A DNA stretch of 64,000 bases from Salipaludibacillus agaradhaerens (GCF_002019735.1 NZ_KV917378.1:3746869-3810868); one strand, 5' to 3'. Shown: positions 43,716 through 52,694, counted from the stretch's first letter. Notes: a model not told the origin generated them from the sequence alone. Translations and numbers: made by a program.

Positions 43716-43788
43716 ACTGGTGGTTGTTTAGAAGTAGGTATCACGCTTCAATTATCAGTATGGTATGACCGGAATTATTGTATTAAGT

Positions 43789-43834
43789 AAAAGCCTGTCT
43801 AAGAGGGATTCATATACCTCTTAGACAGGCTTTG
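43789..43834. terminator. Bidirectional terminator between SDR and DeoR genes
   Basis: A perfect 17-bp stem AAAGCCTGTCTAAGAGG/CCTCTTAGACAGGCTTT with a 10-nt loop. It is strong in both directions. Confidence 0.92.
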
Positions 43835-43863
43835 GTGTTTTTAAACAACAAGGAGTAGGTAAC

Positions 43864-44661
43864 TTAGGTTTTTGAGACGCTGATTGTTTTAATGTTTTGT
43901 AGTGTATAAGGCTTAAAATCTTGATGTGACGGATCAGCAGAGGTAATTAACGTATGAATATTTTCTAAAGGCAGCCAGCGGACGAGAGATTTTTGTTCGA
44001 GCTTGCTATGATCCACTAATAACACGATTTTTTCCGACAATTCGGCAATCCTTTTTTTTGTTTGTGCCTGCATCTCATGACTGTCACTCACACCCCACTC
44101 ACTGTCAACGGCAGTACATGACATGAAAAAGGTGTCAATATGATAGTCGTTAATCATTTTATCAGACGAGAAACCTACGAGAGACATAGATTCTTGTCGC
44201 AAATATCCGCCGGTTAACATCACCGTAATGGCCTTCTTCTTTGCTAATTCAATGGAGGCATGAATAGAGTTGGTAATGACCGTTAAGGGCTTATCTTCTA
44301 GGGCCTTTGCCAACTGCAAACTGGTTGTACTGGCATCTAACGCAATAATTTCACCCTCATTTACTAATTTAACAGCCTCTTTTGCCATCGCTTTTTTCTC
44401 ATCTAAAAACTTCTTTTCTCGCTCAAGAGAAGGTGTTTCAAATCCTTCTACTTGTCTAGGAATGGCACCGCCTCGTACACGAATTAACTGTTTCTGCTCT
44501 TCAAGTATTTCTAAGTCACGTCTAATTGTTTCTTCCGTTACATCCAGTTGTTCACTTAACTCGGAAACTCTCACTTTTTCCTTTTCTTGTAATTGGTGAA
44601 GTATTTGGCTGTGCCGTTTATCGGCCTTTGATTCCCTAGACAGGTTTATTGAAGATCGCAT
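43864..44661 (-). CDS. DeoR/GlpR-family regulator, probably of the rhamnose aldolase gene
   Basis: 265 aa. The N-terminal DeoR HTH is KRHSQILHQLQEKEKVRVSE, LSEQLDVTEETIRRDLEILE, followed by RVRGGAI. The C-terminal sugar-phosphate-binding domain has IALDASTTSLQLAKAL, VITNSIHASIEL and MLTGGYLRQESMSLVG. It is divergent from the rhamnulose-1-phosphate aldolase/dehydrogenase gene, with three direct repeats over that promoter, so it probably represses it (B. subtilis uses a DeoR-type RhaR). ATG 44661 follows GGAGAG. Confidence 0.85.
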   Translation of the reverse strand: MRSSINLSRESKADKRHSQILHQLQEKEKVRVSELSEQLDVTEETIRRDLEILEEQKQLIRVRGGAIPRQVEGFETPSLEREKKFLDEKKAMAKEAVKLVNEGEIIALDASTTSLQLAKALEDKPLTVITNSIHASIELAKKKAITVMLTGGYLRQESMSLVGFSSDKMINDYHIDTFFMSCTAVDSEWGVSDSHEMQAQTKKRIAELSEKIVLLVDHSKLEQKSLVRWLPLENIHTLITSADPSHQDFKPYTLQNIKTISVSKT

Positions 44662-44692
44662 CGTTCATCTCTCCATTATGTATAGTTTATCT

Positions 44693-44846
44693 ATCATAGA
44701 TAACCGTTCGTAAGACTCGCGCTCAAAATAGAGAGCAGAGCTAAAGCTATTTAGGCGGGAAATAACGAACGCTAATGTCCTGATTAACTCAACTTCCAAT
44801 CAGTGCGATAAGGATGAAAACGCCAATGATTGAAGGGTCATTTTAT
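44693..44846 (+). repeat. Family A intergenic repeat, copy 6 (long form)
   Basis: It begins ATCATAGATAACCGTTCG and has GCTC-AAAATAGA-GAGC as hairpin. AACGAACGCTAATGTCCTGA pairs with the start: CCGTTCG here against CGAACG, where other copies have CCGTCCG against CGGACG. It ends GATTGAAGGGTCATTTTA. It lies in the divergent region between the DeoR and rhaEW genes. Confidence 0.9.
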
Positions 44847-44902
44847 AGTATTCATTATACGCATTTAAATGTAACTTAGCCACTAAAATAACTAACAATA
44901 AC

Positions 44903-44972
44903 TTTTGAAAAACAAATAATTGTTTTGAAACAAATATAAAATATTGAAAACAAAAAATACTGCCCTTATAAT
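44903..44972 (+). promoter_or_regulatory. rhaEW promoter with three phased direct repeats
   Basis: TTGAAA (44944-44949), 17 bp and TATAAT (44967-44972) form the promoter. Three TTGAAA-(A)ACAAA copies begin at 44905, 44925 and 44944, about 20 bp (two helical turns) apart, the last overlapping the -35. They are a likely operator set for the divergent DeoR-type repressor. Confidence 0.72.
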
Positions 44973-45009
44973 AAACAAAGAACCACTACTATAGTTAACG
45001 GAGGTTATT

Positions 45010-47079
45010 ATGGTCAAATATTTATGGAATGATAGTGACGCACGTGAACTGTCCCCTGGATTAGACGAGCTTGTTTATCGCTCAAACCTTATTGGATCGG
45101 ATAGGGCTATTTGTAACTGGGGTGGTGGAAACACATCACTGAAAACAGTAGAGAAAGATTTTCGAGGCAGAGAGATTGATGTTATGTGGGTAAAAGGAAG
45201 CGGCTCTGATTTAGCAACGATGTCACATAAAAATTTTACTGGTTTAAACTTAACGGATATTCGTCCTTTAATGGCACGAGATCATATGTCCGATGAGGAG
45301 ATGGTTTCATATCTTTCCCATTGTATGATAGACAGTACTCATCCCCGTTCATCTATTGAAACATTACTTCATGCCTTTTTACCGTATCCGCATGTGGACC
45401 ATACACATCCTGACGCTATTATTAGTATTTGTTGTGCTCATAATGGAAAAGAAATAGCAAGAGAGATTTTCGGTGATCGCTTTGTTTGGGTGCCCTATGT
45501 CAGACCAGGTTTTACACTTTCAAAGATGATTGCTGAAGGAGTGAAAAATCACCCTAGGGCAGATCTTGTGTTAATGGAAAAGCATGGCCTTGTCGTGTGG
45601 GGTGATACAGCGAAAGAAAGTTATGATAAAACGATCGCTGTCATTAATGAAGCGGAAGAATACATTAAGAAGCAACGAAATGGAAAGTGCCTGTTCGGTG
45701 GTGAAAAGTATTCAACATTGGTTAGGGAAGAGCGTCGAGCTATTTTAGCGGAGATTATGCCTTATTTAAGAGGACAAGTTTATGAAGAAGAGGCGATGAT
45801 TTTAACGTACAAGGATGAGCCGGAAATTCTTGAATTTATCAATAGCCACGACGCTGATACATTATCTCAAATAGGTGCGGCGTGTCCTGACCATCTCGTA
45901 CACACGAAACGACTACCGTTATATCTCGATTGGGACCCTGCGACAAAAGATGTAACATCTCTTAAACAATTCATTAATAACGGTATTGAAGCCTATAAAG
46001 ACGCCTATAAAGCTTACTTTGAGCGCAATAAAAATGAAGGGGATACGATGTTTGAACCTTCACCACGTGTCATATTAATCCCTGGTCTAGGCATGATTAA
46101 TACAGGGAAAAATTTAGCGATGGCTCAAGTCAGCGGGGCCCTCTATTCTCGAGCGATTCAAGTAATGGCTGGGGCTACAACTCTCGGAAACTTTGTATCT
46201 ATAAATGAGAGCGAGTCATATGAGATCGAGTATTGGCCGTTGGAGCTTTATAAGCTATCACTTGCTCCAGCAGAAGCTGAATTTTCTCGCAAAGTTGTGC
46301 TTGTGACTGGTGGTGCAGGTGGCATCGGCAGTGAAACGTGCCGCAAGTTTGCTGAACAGGGTGCACACGTGGCAGTCACCGATTTAAAATTAGAGGGTGC
46401 ACAAAAAGTAGCAGATGACTTGAACAATGTCTTCGGTAAAGGTCGAGCGATTGCACTTAAAATGGATGTGACGAATGAAGAGGAGATTCGATCAGCTTAT
46501 AAGCGTGTGGCACTCACTTATGGTGGTGTCGATACGATTGTGAATAATGCTGGTCTTGCCACCTCCAGCCCCTTTGAGGAAACAACATTAAAAGAATGGG
46601 AACTGAATATGAATGTCCTTGGTACAGGCTATTTTCTTGTAGCCCGTGAGGCTTTTAAACAGATGAAGGAACAAGGAATAGGCGGAAGTATGGTTTTTAT
46701 TGGTTCGAAAAATTCGGTTTATGCAGGTAAAAATGCGTCTGCATACAGTTCTGTTAAAGCGTTAGAGGCTCATCTCGCCCGTTGTATTGCTGCAGAAGGA
46801 GGCGAATATGGCATTCGAGTGAACTCAGTTCTTCCAGACGCCGTTTTACAAGGCTCTGCCATTTGGAATTCTGATTGGCGTCATGAGAGGGCTGAAGCTT
46901 ATGGAATAGACCCGAATGACTTAGAAGAGCATTACCGCAAACGGACGACATTGAAGGTGAACATTTTGCCAACAGACATAGCAGAAGCCATCATATTTTT
47001 AGCCTCGTCTAAATCGGCAAAAACCACAGGTTGTATGCTAACAGTGGATGGTGGAGTACCAGCAGCGTATACGAGGTAA
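45010..47079 (+). CDS. rhaEW: Bifunctional rhamnulose-1-phosphate aldolase / lactaldehyde dehydrogenase
   Basis: 689 aa fusion. Residues about 1-420 are a class II aldolase: zinc histidines in YPHVDHTHPDAIISICCAHN and ADLVLMEKHGLVVWGDTA. Residues about 425-689 are an SDR: VLVTGGAGGIGSETCRKFAE, NNAGLA, Ser in MVFIGSKNSVYAG, Tyr-Lys in ASAYSSVKALEAH. The family (YuxG/RhaEW) splits rhamnulose-1-phosphate into dihydroxyacetone phosphate and lactaldehyde and oxidises the latter. Rhamnose is a pectin sugar, fitting the galacturonate genes downstream, but rhamnose isomerase and kinase genes are not in the window. ATG follows GGAGG. Confidence 0.9.
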   Translation: MVKYLWNDSDARELSPGLDELVYRSNLIGSDRAICNWGGGNTSLKTVEKDFRGREIDVMWVKGSGSDLATMSHKNFTGLNLTDIRPLMARDHMSDEEMVSYLSHCMIDSTHPRSSIETLLHAFLPYPHVDHTHPDAIISICCAHNGKEIAREIFGDRFVWVPYVRPGFTLSKMIAEGVKNHPRADLVLMEKHGLVVWGDTAKESYDKTIAVINEAEEYIKKQRNGKCLFGGEKYSTLVREERRAILAEIMPYLRGQVYEEEAMILTYKDEPEILEFINSHDADTLSQIGAACPDHLVHTKRLPLYLDWDPATKDVTSLKQFINNGIEAYKDAYKAYFERNKNEGDTMFEPSPRVILIPGLGMINTGKNLAMAQVSGALYSRAIQVMAGATTLGNFVSINESESYEIEYWPLELYKLSLAPAEAEFSRKVVLVTGGAGGIGSETCRKFAEQGAHVAVTDLKLEGAQKVADDLNNVFGKGRAIALKMDVTNEEEIRSAYKRVALTYGGVDTIVNNAGLATSSPFEETTLKEWELNMNVLGTGYFLVAREAFKQMKEQGIGGSMVFIGSKNSVYAGKNASAYSSVKALEAHLARCIAAEGGEYGIRVNSVLPDAVLQGSAIWNSDWRHERAEAYGIDPNDLEEHYRKRTTLKVNILPTDIAEAIIFLASSKSAKTTGCMLTVDGGVPAAYTR

Positions 47080-47102
47080 ATTAGCACATTTCAGAAATCT
47101 GA

Positions 47103-47190
47103 CTGAATGTCACAATTGAATTTTCAACGCGAATGAGCACATGAGCATTTGAAAAAATGCAATGAAAGGTGGTCACTCCTAGAGTGGGCA
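47103..47190. repeat. Family D repeat, copy 1
   Basis: TGAATGTCACAATTGAATTT...CAACGC and a distal GGTGGTCACTCC block resemble 47769-47870. The pair flanks the ASRT-like gene as direct repeats; a short third match lies at 29923. Confidence 0.45.
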
Positions 47191-47251
47191 CTGTTTAAGT
47201 CGTTTTTTACAGAACTAACATTTATTTAATTAGGAGATAGGAGGCGGTGGA

Positions 47252-47617
47252 ATGGAATCGAAAGGGAAAAAACATTGGTTTATTCCAGATGGTTATATTC
47301 CGGAACAAAGTTCAGGAGAGGTGGAAAGTCATGAAGCGATCTGCGTCTTAAATTGTCACTCTGAACCTGCTCACTTGTCCATGACCATTTATTTTGAAGA
47401 TAGAGAACCGTTAGACAAAGTAAGTGAGACGATTCCAGGTCGCAGAACGAAACATATTCGGACAAATAGCCTTCATAACAGTGAGAATAGACGTATTCCT
47501 GTCGGTGTTCCTTATGCATTGGAAATCACCTCTGACAGACCAGTTATTATCCAATACAGCCGACTAGATTCATCTCAAAAGGCGCTGGCCTTAATGACAA
47601 CGATCGGGTATGCATAA
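47252..47617 (+). CDS. Sensory-rhodopsin-transducer-like (ASRT/DUF1362) protein
   Basis: 121 aa. The match to the Anabaena sensory rhodopsin transducer family is seen in KHWFIPDGYIPEQSSGEVES, HEAICVLNCH, AHLSMTIYFEDREP, IPGRRTKHIRTNSL, IPVGVPYALEITSDRPVIIQ and YSRLDSSQ. Non-photosynthetic Firmicutes carry these beta-sandwich proteins without any rhodopsin, often close to carbohydrate genes; a ligand- or DNA-binding role has been proposed. It follows rhaEW by 170 bp with its own GGAGGCGG ribosome site and may be in the same unit. Confidence 0.82.
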   Translation: MESKGKKHWFIPDGYIPEQSSGEVESHEAICVLNCHSEPAHLSMTIYFEDREPLDKVSETIPGRRTKHIRTNSLHNSENRRIPVGVPYALEITSDRPVIIQYSRLDSSQKALALMTTIGYA

Positions 47618-47712
47618 CATCTTTCTTATTTGAGTAGAGTCGTCTTCTAACGGAATATGATCTGAACGAATGGGCTATTGGAATGTAATTTTTTTGAGAT
47701 GAATTATTTTAC

Positions 47713-47768
47713 AACAAGGGTGTACCAAAAGGCGCTTAATAAGTGCTTAAGGGGTACCCCTTTTTTAT
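47713..47768 (+). terminator. Terminator of the rhaEW/ASRT unit
   Basis: The AAGGGTGTACC...GGGGTACCCCTT stem encloses a smaller GCGCTTAATAAGTGC hairpin and is followed by TTTTATT. Confidence 0.8.
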
Positions 47769-47870
47769 TGATAAATGAATGTCACGATTAAATCTTCAAC
47801 GCAAAAAATAGATCGATGGCAAACAAACGATAAAGGATCGCAGTGAATAGTGGTGACTCCCACGGGGGAA
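47769..47870. repeat. Family D repeat, copy 2
   Basis: ATGAATGTCACGATTAAATC...CAACGC and AGTGGTGACTCCC match 47103-47190. No ORF of note lies within 47770-47960. Confidence 0.45.
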
Positions 47871-47963
47871 TCAATAGGGTCTAGTCGTATGGATATAAAA
47901 GTGAACAAGTTAAACCAAGATTTTATGTGAAAAAATGAGCGGAGGGAACTAGCAGGGAACAGC

Positions 47964-47992
47964 AAAAAAACGACTACTCAATAGAGAGTCGT
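47964..47992 (-). terminator. Terminator of the second DeoR gene
   Basis: On the minus strand ACGACTCTC-TATT-GAGTAGTCGT is followed by TTTTTT. Confidence 0.88.
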
Positions 47993-48046
47993 GGGTGATG
48001 ATTATTAACGCTATTTCCCATGAGAGATGTTCTTACGCTGAATGGT

Positions 48047-48805
48047 TTACACCCTTACAATTGATCTGCCCTCGTTTCTAATTTTTTCATAAAGTTGATC
48101 ATCAAGGGCTTTATCGGTAATAATGTGGCTAATATCGTCCATAGTAGCAAATTGAATTAAAGCATCTTTCTGAAACTTTGTAGAATCACTTAGAAGAATT
48201 ATATGGTCAGAGCACGTTAACGCTTCTTTTTTCCAATCTGCATGAAGGCCGTTAAATACAGTTAAGCCGTTTTCTATTGAAATACCTGTCGTTCCGAAAA
48301 AGATTTTATTCACGCGAATTTTTTTAAGCATACTAGATGCTTCGGAACCAAAAAGGGAACCCGAAGTACCGATTCGAGTACCACCAGCCATGATGAGCTG
48401 AACACGTTCTTTGTCAAGAAGGGTGTATGCAAGTTTTATGTCGTTTGTCATCACAGTAACAGGAAAGTCACCTAATAAACTAGCAAAAGCTTGTGTTGTA
48501 CTCCCACCATCAATAAGCAACGTATCATTTTCTTCCACATGTTTTAACGCTTCATTTGCAATCGCGTGTTTACTATCTCCATGCTCCAGTTGTCTTTTTT
48601 TAATAGGTAAGAGATGGTTTTCCCCTTCAGCTAGTGTGGCACCACCATGGATGCGTTTTAGCATTCCTCTTTGTTCTAATGTTTCTAAATCGATGCGGAC
48701 CGTTTTCTCTGTCACTTGAAGTAAGTCGCTTAGTTCAGAAACTTTCACAATAGAATGTTTATCAAGTTCATTTAAAATGCGTTCATGACGTTCAATAGAG
48801 AGCAT
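48047..48805 (-). CDS. DeoR/GlpR-family regulator, candidate controller of uronate genes
   Basis: 252 aa from ATG 48805 with GGAGGAAA upstream; an upstream in-frame extension has no ribosome site. DeoR HTH: RHERILNELDKHSIVKVSEL, SDLLQVTEKTVRIDLETLEQ, RIHGGA. The effector domain has LLIDGGSTTQAFASLL, VMTNDIKLAYTLL and IMAGGTRIGTSGSLFG. ACGAACAAAAACAA between its -35 and -10 is also found at the kduI promoter (ACGAACAAAAACGA). It therefore probably represses itself and the kduI promoter, responding to a uronate-pathway phosphate intermediate (inferred). Confidence 0.85.
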   Translation of the reverse strand: MLSIERHERILNELDKHSIVKVSELSDLLQVTEKTVRIDLETLEQRGMLKRIHGGATLAEGENHLLPIKKRQLEHGDSKHAIANEALKHVEENDTLLIDGGSTTQAFASLLGDFPVTVMTNDIKLAYTLLDKERVQLIMAGGTRIGTSGSLFGSEASSMLKKIRVNKIFFGTTGISIENGLTVFNGLHADWKKEALTCSDHIILLSDSTKFQKDALIQFATMDDISHIITDKALDDQLYEKIRNEGRSIVRV

Positions 48806-48833
48806 ATCAGTTTCCTCCACTAAAAAGTATAGT

Positions 48834-48868
48834 TCATTATACGAACAAAAACAATCATTTGTAAACAG
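48834..48868 (-). promoter_or_regulatory. Promoter/operator of the second DeoR gene
   Basis: On the minus strand TTTACA, 18 bp and TATAAT. The spacer holds TTGTTTTTGTTCGT, whose complement ACGAACAAAAACAA recurs downstream of the kduI promoter. Confidence 0.6.
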
Positions 48869-49033
48869 TTTCAAACATTTTTATAACTATAATTAAGACT
48901 CTTGTTTTTATTAGCATGCTAAAGAGTACTTAAAGACCAATATAGTGAGGTTCTTTGATTATAGAGAAAGGATACAAGTAATTTATTTAAAGTGTGTCTC
49001 CAGACTCGGCCTATGTCTTTTGATGGGCTGTGG

Positions 49034-49909
49034 TTAAATAAGCTGTTTCAATGTTTGAATAAAACGGTTGGTTATATCGGTTTCAAATTTTTGGATATAA
49101 TAGGTTGCTGCTAATGGCAACGTGATAGTGGAGGATGTGACCTCGCGAATTCTCTGTTCAGCTAACTCTCTTGTGAGTGTAGAGTGCGGCAAAATCGAAA
49201 ATCCGATGCCTTCTTCAATAAATCGCTTTGTTATCGACACTTGTGAAACTTTCATCGTGCGGACCTGTCTGTAAGCATTTTTCAATTCCAAAAGAACGGG
49301 GTCCCAGTACCCAGGATGGTTATGTGTTAACAAAACATAGGTATTTATTATTTCCTCTAGTGTAACAGAAGAAGCTAGCGGAAATTTATCTAAAGCATAG
49401 GGAGCAACTATTTTGACAGGTTCTTCATATACTTTTTCACAAATAAGACCAGATCTACGAGACTCTTGGCGTGACAAGCCGATATCCGCCTTACCTTTAT
49501 CCACTTCTTCAGCGATTAAGTGAGACTCAAGAACGTGCACATCAATTTCCACATGACGATTTGTTTTTAAAAACTGTTTCATCCAAAAAGGGAGATATGT
49601 GGAGGCAATCAAAGGTGAAACTGCAATAGTCAAAGTTTTATTATAACCTTGCCGTAACTTCTCAATATGGTCAATCCCTTCGTCCACATTAGCCATAATA
49701 GCTTGTGCATGGTTTAAAAATTCTCGACCGTAGGATGTGAGTCTGACATTCCTTCCTTTTTTCATAAACAAAGGAATGCCTAACTCTTTTTCAAGTTTTC
49801 TTATATGAACAGTGACGGTAGGCTGCGATAAAAAGAGCACTTCTGACGTTTTGTAAAAATTCTCATATTCAGCGGCAATTAGAAAAGTACGGAGCCATGT
49901 GATATTCAT
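49034..49909 (-). CDS. citR: LysR-family regulator CitR
   Basis: 291 aa. The LysR N-terminal HTH is WLRTFLIAAEYENFYKTSEV, LFLSQPTVTVHIRKLEKELG, followed by IPLFMKKGRNVRLTSYGREF. The C-terminal periplasmic-binding-like effector domain is LTIAVSPLIASTYLPFWMK and onwards. It is divergent from the citrate synthase gene with 118 bp between, as citR-citA in B. subtilis, where CitR represses citA. Several AT-rich palindromes (ATAATCAATTAT and nearby ATAATTAT) in the shared region may be its sites. Confidence 0.83.
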   Translation of the reverse strand: MNITWLRTFLIAAEYENFYKTSEVLFLSQPTVTVHIRKLEKELGIPLFMKKGRNVRLTSYGREFLNHAQAIMANVDEGIDHIEKLRQGYNKTLTIAVSPLIASTYLPFWMKQFLKTNRHVEIDVHVLESHLIAEEVDKGKADIGLSRQESRRSGLICEKVYEEPVKIVAPYALDKFPLASSVTLEEIINTYVLLTHNHPGYWDPVLLELKNAYRQVRTMKVSQVSITKRFIEEGIGFSILPHSTLTRELAEQRIREVTSSTITLPLAATYYIQKFETDITNRFIQTLKQLI

Positions 49910-50027
49910 TGCGTTCTCCCCGATTCTATTAATTATGAAATATAATCAATTATACAATAATTATTTAATTTTATTAATGTAAATGCTGCTGTATCGTAAG
50001 TATAACGACTAATTCGAGGTGAATAAA

Positions 50028-51128
50028 ATGGAAAATAAGGTGAGAAAAGGATTAGAAGGCGTTGTAGCAGCCGAAACAGCTATAAGTTATATTGATGGGG
50101 AACAGGGGGAACTTATTTACAGGGGACACCATGCGAAGGAGTTGGCAATCAACGAAGGGTTTGAATCCGCCTGTTATCTTCTGTGGTATGGGGATCTACC
50201 GGATAAAAATAAATTAGATAAAATCAAGCAGGAATTTAGAAATGGCCGACAGCTACCGGATTATGTGAAGAAGATCATACAGTTGCTTCCATTAGAAACA
50301 TCCATGATGAGTGTGATTCGGACGTGTGTATCTGCAATGGGAGATAAAGAACGAGCGTGGCCCCCATCTGTGACAGAGGCCATTCATTTAACAGCCGTAA
50401 TACCGGTGATGATTGCGATGAGACAGCGAGTACTTGAGGGAAAAGACATGATAGCACCTCACCCTACTTTGGATCATGTTGCAAATTATTTATACATGCT
50501 TACTGGTAATGAACCTTCCAAAGCACATGTTAAGGCATTAGACGCTTATTTTGTACTAACGATGGAGCATGGTATGAATGCGTCTACTTTCACATCACGT
50601 GTTGTCACCTCAAGTCAATCTGATATGGTATCTGCCGTAACAGGCGCTATCGGCACGATGAAAGGACCCCTTCATGGCGGAGCACCCACGGAAGTAACTT
50701 CCATGCTTGAGTCAGTAGGTATGAAAGAAAATGCGGAAAAATGGCTTAGACAACGATTGGAGAATGGTGAAAAATTGATGGGCTTTGGCCACCGTATTTA
50801 TAAGACGAAAGATCCACGAGCAGAAGCATTGAAAGAAGTCACAAGAGACTTAACGGCTGAAGATACTTGGCTTGATTTAGCAGCACATGTAGAAGAAACA
50901 GCGATCCGTCTGTTAGAGGAATATAAGCCAGGAAGAAAGCTTTATACAAATGTAGAATTTTATGCGGCAGCGGTACTTCGTGCTGTATCTATGCCTAATA
51001 GTCTCTTTACACCTACGTTTACAGCGGCGCGTGTAGCTGGGTGGACAGCACATGTCATTGAACAAGCGAACGACAACCGGATTTATCGACCTCAGTCTTT
51101 ATATACAGGTGATAAGCCCGTTTCCTAG
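50028..51128 (+). CDS. citA: Citrate synthase, CitA type
   Basis: 366 aa from ATG 50028 with GAGGTG 7 nt upstream. The active-site His are in LTMEHGMNASTFTSRVV and MGFGHRIYKTKDPRAEAL; substrate Arg in RIYRPQ. The residue corresponding to the catalytic Asp is Glu in LYTNVEFYAAAVL, which I recall is also so in B. subtilis CitA. It condenses oxaloacetate and acetyl-CoA. Context with divergent citR points to the minor, regulated CitA rather than the main CitZ. A 2-methylcitrate synthase is less likely, since no prp genes are nearby. Confidence 0.85.
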   Translation: MENKVRKGLEGVVAAETAISYIDGEQGELIYRGHHAKELAINEGFESACYLLWYGDLPDKNKLDKIKQEFRNGRQLPDYVKKIIQLLPLETSMMSVIRTCVSAMGDKERAWPPSVTEAIHLTAVIPVMIAMRQRVLEGKDMIAPHPTLDHVANYLYMLTGNEPSKAHVKALDAYFVLTMEHGMNASTFTSRVVTSSQSDMVSAVTGAIGTMKGPLHGGAPTEVTSMLESVGMKENAEKWLRQRLENGEKLMGFGHRIYKTKDPRAEALKEVTRDLTAEDTWLDLAAHVEETAIRLLEEYKPGRKLYTNVEFYAAAVLRAVSMPNSLFTPTFTAARVAGWTAHVIEQANDNRIYRPQSLYTGDKPVS

Positions 51129-51393
51129 AGAAAAAGGGTAATTTTCGTTTCGGCGTTTTAAATCAGTCTTACAACTGGTTTGTTCCACGTATCTACTTGG
51201 AACAATCACTATCATTTAAGCAGATTTTTCATCACACCTTTCTGTTTAGAGATGGTTTTATCTCATTGATTATTCTTTAAAAATAGGTATGATAAAATGG
51301 TTTTAATGGCACATGAGATTGACGAAGTTTGTCATAATTATGGTTGTTAATTTTTTAGTTTGTGGATGATAAAAAGAAAAGAGGGAGAAGCTG

Positions 51394-52029
51394 TTGAGTG
51401 AGTGGCCGTTTGAAAAAATTGTTGCGACAGAAGAAGAACTAAGAAATGTGATAGGAACACCTAGTAAAGTAGCGAATCAAAAAGTCGTGTCCTATTTAGA
51501 TCATCATTGTCGGTCGTTTTTGGCATTATCACCATTTGTCATCATATCAACGGCTAATAACAGCGGGGCATGTGATGCTTCACCACGGGGTGATCAGCCA
51601 GGCTTTGTTCATGTAATAGATGATCATCATCTTGTTATTCCTGAAAGACCAGGAAATCGCCGGGGTGATTCTTTAACAAATATTATGGAAAATACTCACA
51701 TCGGCTTGCTGTTTATGATACCTGGCCTTGGAGAAACATTAAGAGTAAACGGAAAGGCGTGTGTCACGACTGATGAGAGATTATTAACTGAAATGGCTGT
51801 GAATGATAATATCCCCTCCCTAGGTATCGGAGTGAAAGTTGAGGAATGCTTTATTCACTGCGCCAAAGCGTTCATACGTTCCTCTCTTTGGAAGCCAGAT
51901 TCATGGCTTAATAATAAAGATAGACCCTCTGCCGCCCAAATATTAAAAGATCATGTAAAAGATAACACACTGACTGAAAACGATATGTCTGAATTATTAA
52001 AAGAAAGCTATGAAAAAAAGCTTTACTAA
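51394..52029 (+). CDS. Pyridoxamine-phosphate-oxidase-like FMN protein
   Basis: 211 aa from TTG 51394 (GAGGGAG upstream). It has the split-barrel flavin fold of the MSMEG_1061-type PPOX family: HHCRSFLALSPFVIISTANN, GACDASPRGDQPGFVHVID, LVIPERPGNRRGDSLTNIME, NTHIGLLFMIPGLGETLRVN, and C-terminal HCAKAFIRSSLW. It probably binds FMN or F420-like cofactor and reduces a small molecule. It is monocistronic. Confidence 0.85.
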   Translation: MSEWPFEKIVATEEELRNVIGTPSKVANQKVVSYLDHHCRSFLALSPFVIISTANNSGACDASPRGDQPGFVHVIDDHHLVIPERPGNRRGDSLTNIMENTHIGLLFMIPGLGETLRVNGKACVTTDERLLTEMAVNDNIPSLGIGVKVEECFIHCAKAFIRSSLWKPDSWLNNKDRPSAAQILKDHVKDNTLTENDMSELLKESYEKKLY

Positions 52030-52150
52030 TGTTATATAATTGTTAGGTATTTAGAAGTGATCCAACTTTTAAATACTTTTTTTATTTGGTGAAATGATGG
52101 GGCTGCTAAATTATGAACTCTAAACGCCTCAATAAGCATACAAAACAAAA

Positions 52151-52194
52151 TAGCCTGAACTTCTAGATGATGACCGTCAGTTCAGGCTTTTACG
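52151..52194. terminator. Bidirectional terminator
   Basis: AGCCTGAAC/GTTCAGGCT around a loop of about 19 nt, followed by TTTTACGCTTT. It lies between convergent genes. Confidence 0.82.
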
Positions 52195-52259
52195 CTTTCT
52201 ATCTGTCTCAAAATGAACTAGTATGAGCGGGCAATCTAGCAGAAAACATGATTAGGAAG

Positions 52260-52589
52260 TTAACGTAAAGGAAGAGGGCGTAGTTTAATAAGAATAGTAG
52301 GGGGGATTTGGGAATTTGCTTGGGCTTGTTTTAAGAAGTAGTACATTGCTTTTCCTCCGCTTGCGTTGGCGGAATGTATTGTAATTGATTTTGCCAATAA
52401 CTGCTGGCTTACCATCATCTCAACAAGCATGAATCCGTTTCGATGCTTGTTTTCCAAATCGTGATCAAGAGACAGATGGTTCACTTCATTCTGTTGTAAG
52501 GTGTCTAAACACTCATCAATCGTTTCAACTAATAAATAGTCTGGCGGGCAAGTTCTGTAATCATCAAGAAAAACATTGATTTCAGTCAT
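52260..52589 (-). CDS. Cyclic-phosphate-processing receiver-like domain protein
   Basis: 109 aa from ATG 52589 (GAGGAGG upstream); a GTG/TTG extension is rejected. The sequence INVFLDDYRTCPPDYLLVET, then VNHLSLDHDLENKHRNGFML, and AKSITIHSANASGGKAMYYF is that of the receiver-like cPP-RD family, with paired acidic residues and an HSAN motif, seen as stand-alone proteins in bacteria. A role in RNA-end or nucleotide cyclic phosphate processing has been predicted for the family. It is monocistronic. Confidence 0.8.
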   Translation of the reverse strand: MTEINVFLDDYRTCPPDYLLVETIDECLDTLQQNEVNHLSLDHDLENKHRNGFMLVEMMVSQQLLAKSITIHSANASGGKAMYYFLKQAQANSQIPPTILIKLRPLPLR

Positions 52590-52694
52590 ATTGCCTCCTC
52601 TCACTTTCCACTGTAACATACGATAAGGTTAATGATAACAAGTATATTTTATCTTACTGGCCTGATAGACGGTTATACCGATTTTAAGAGTTTT

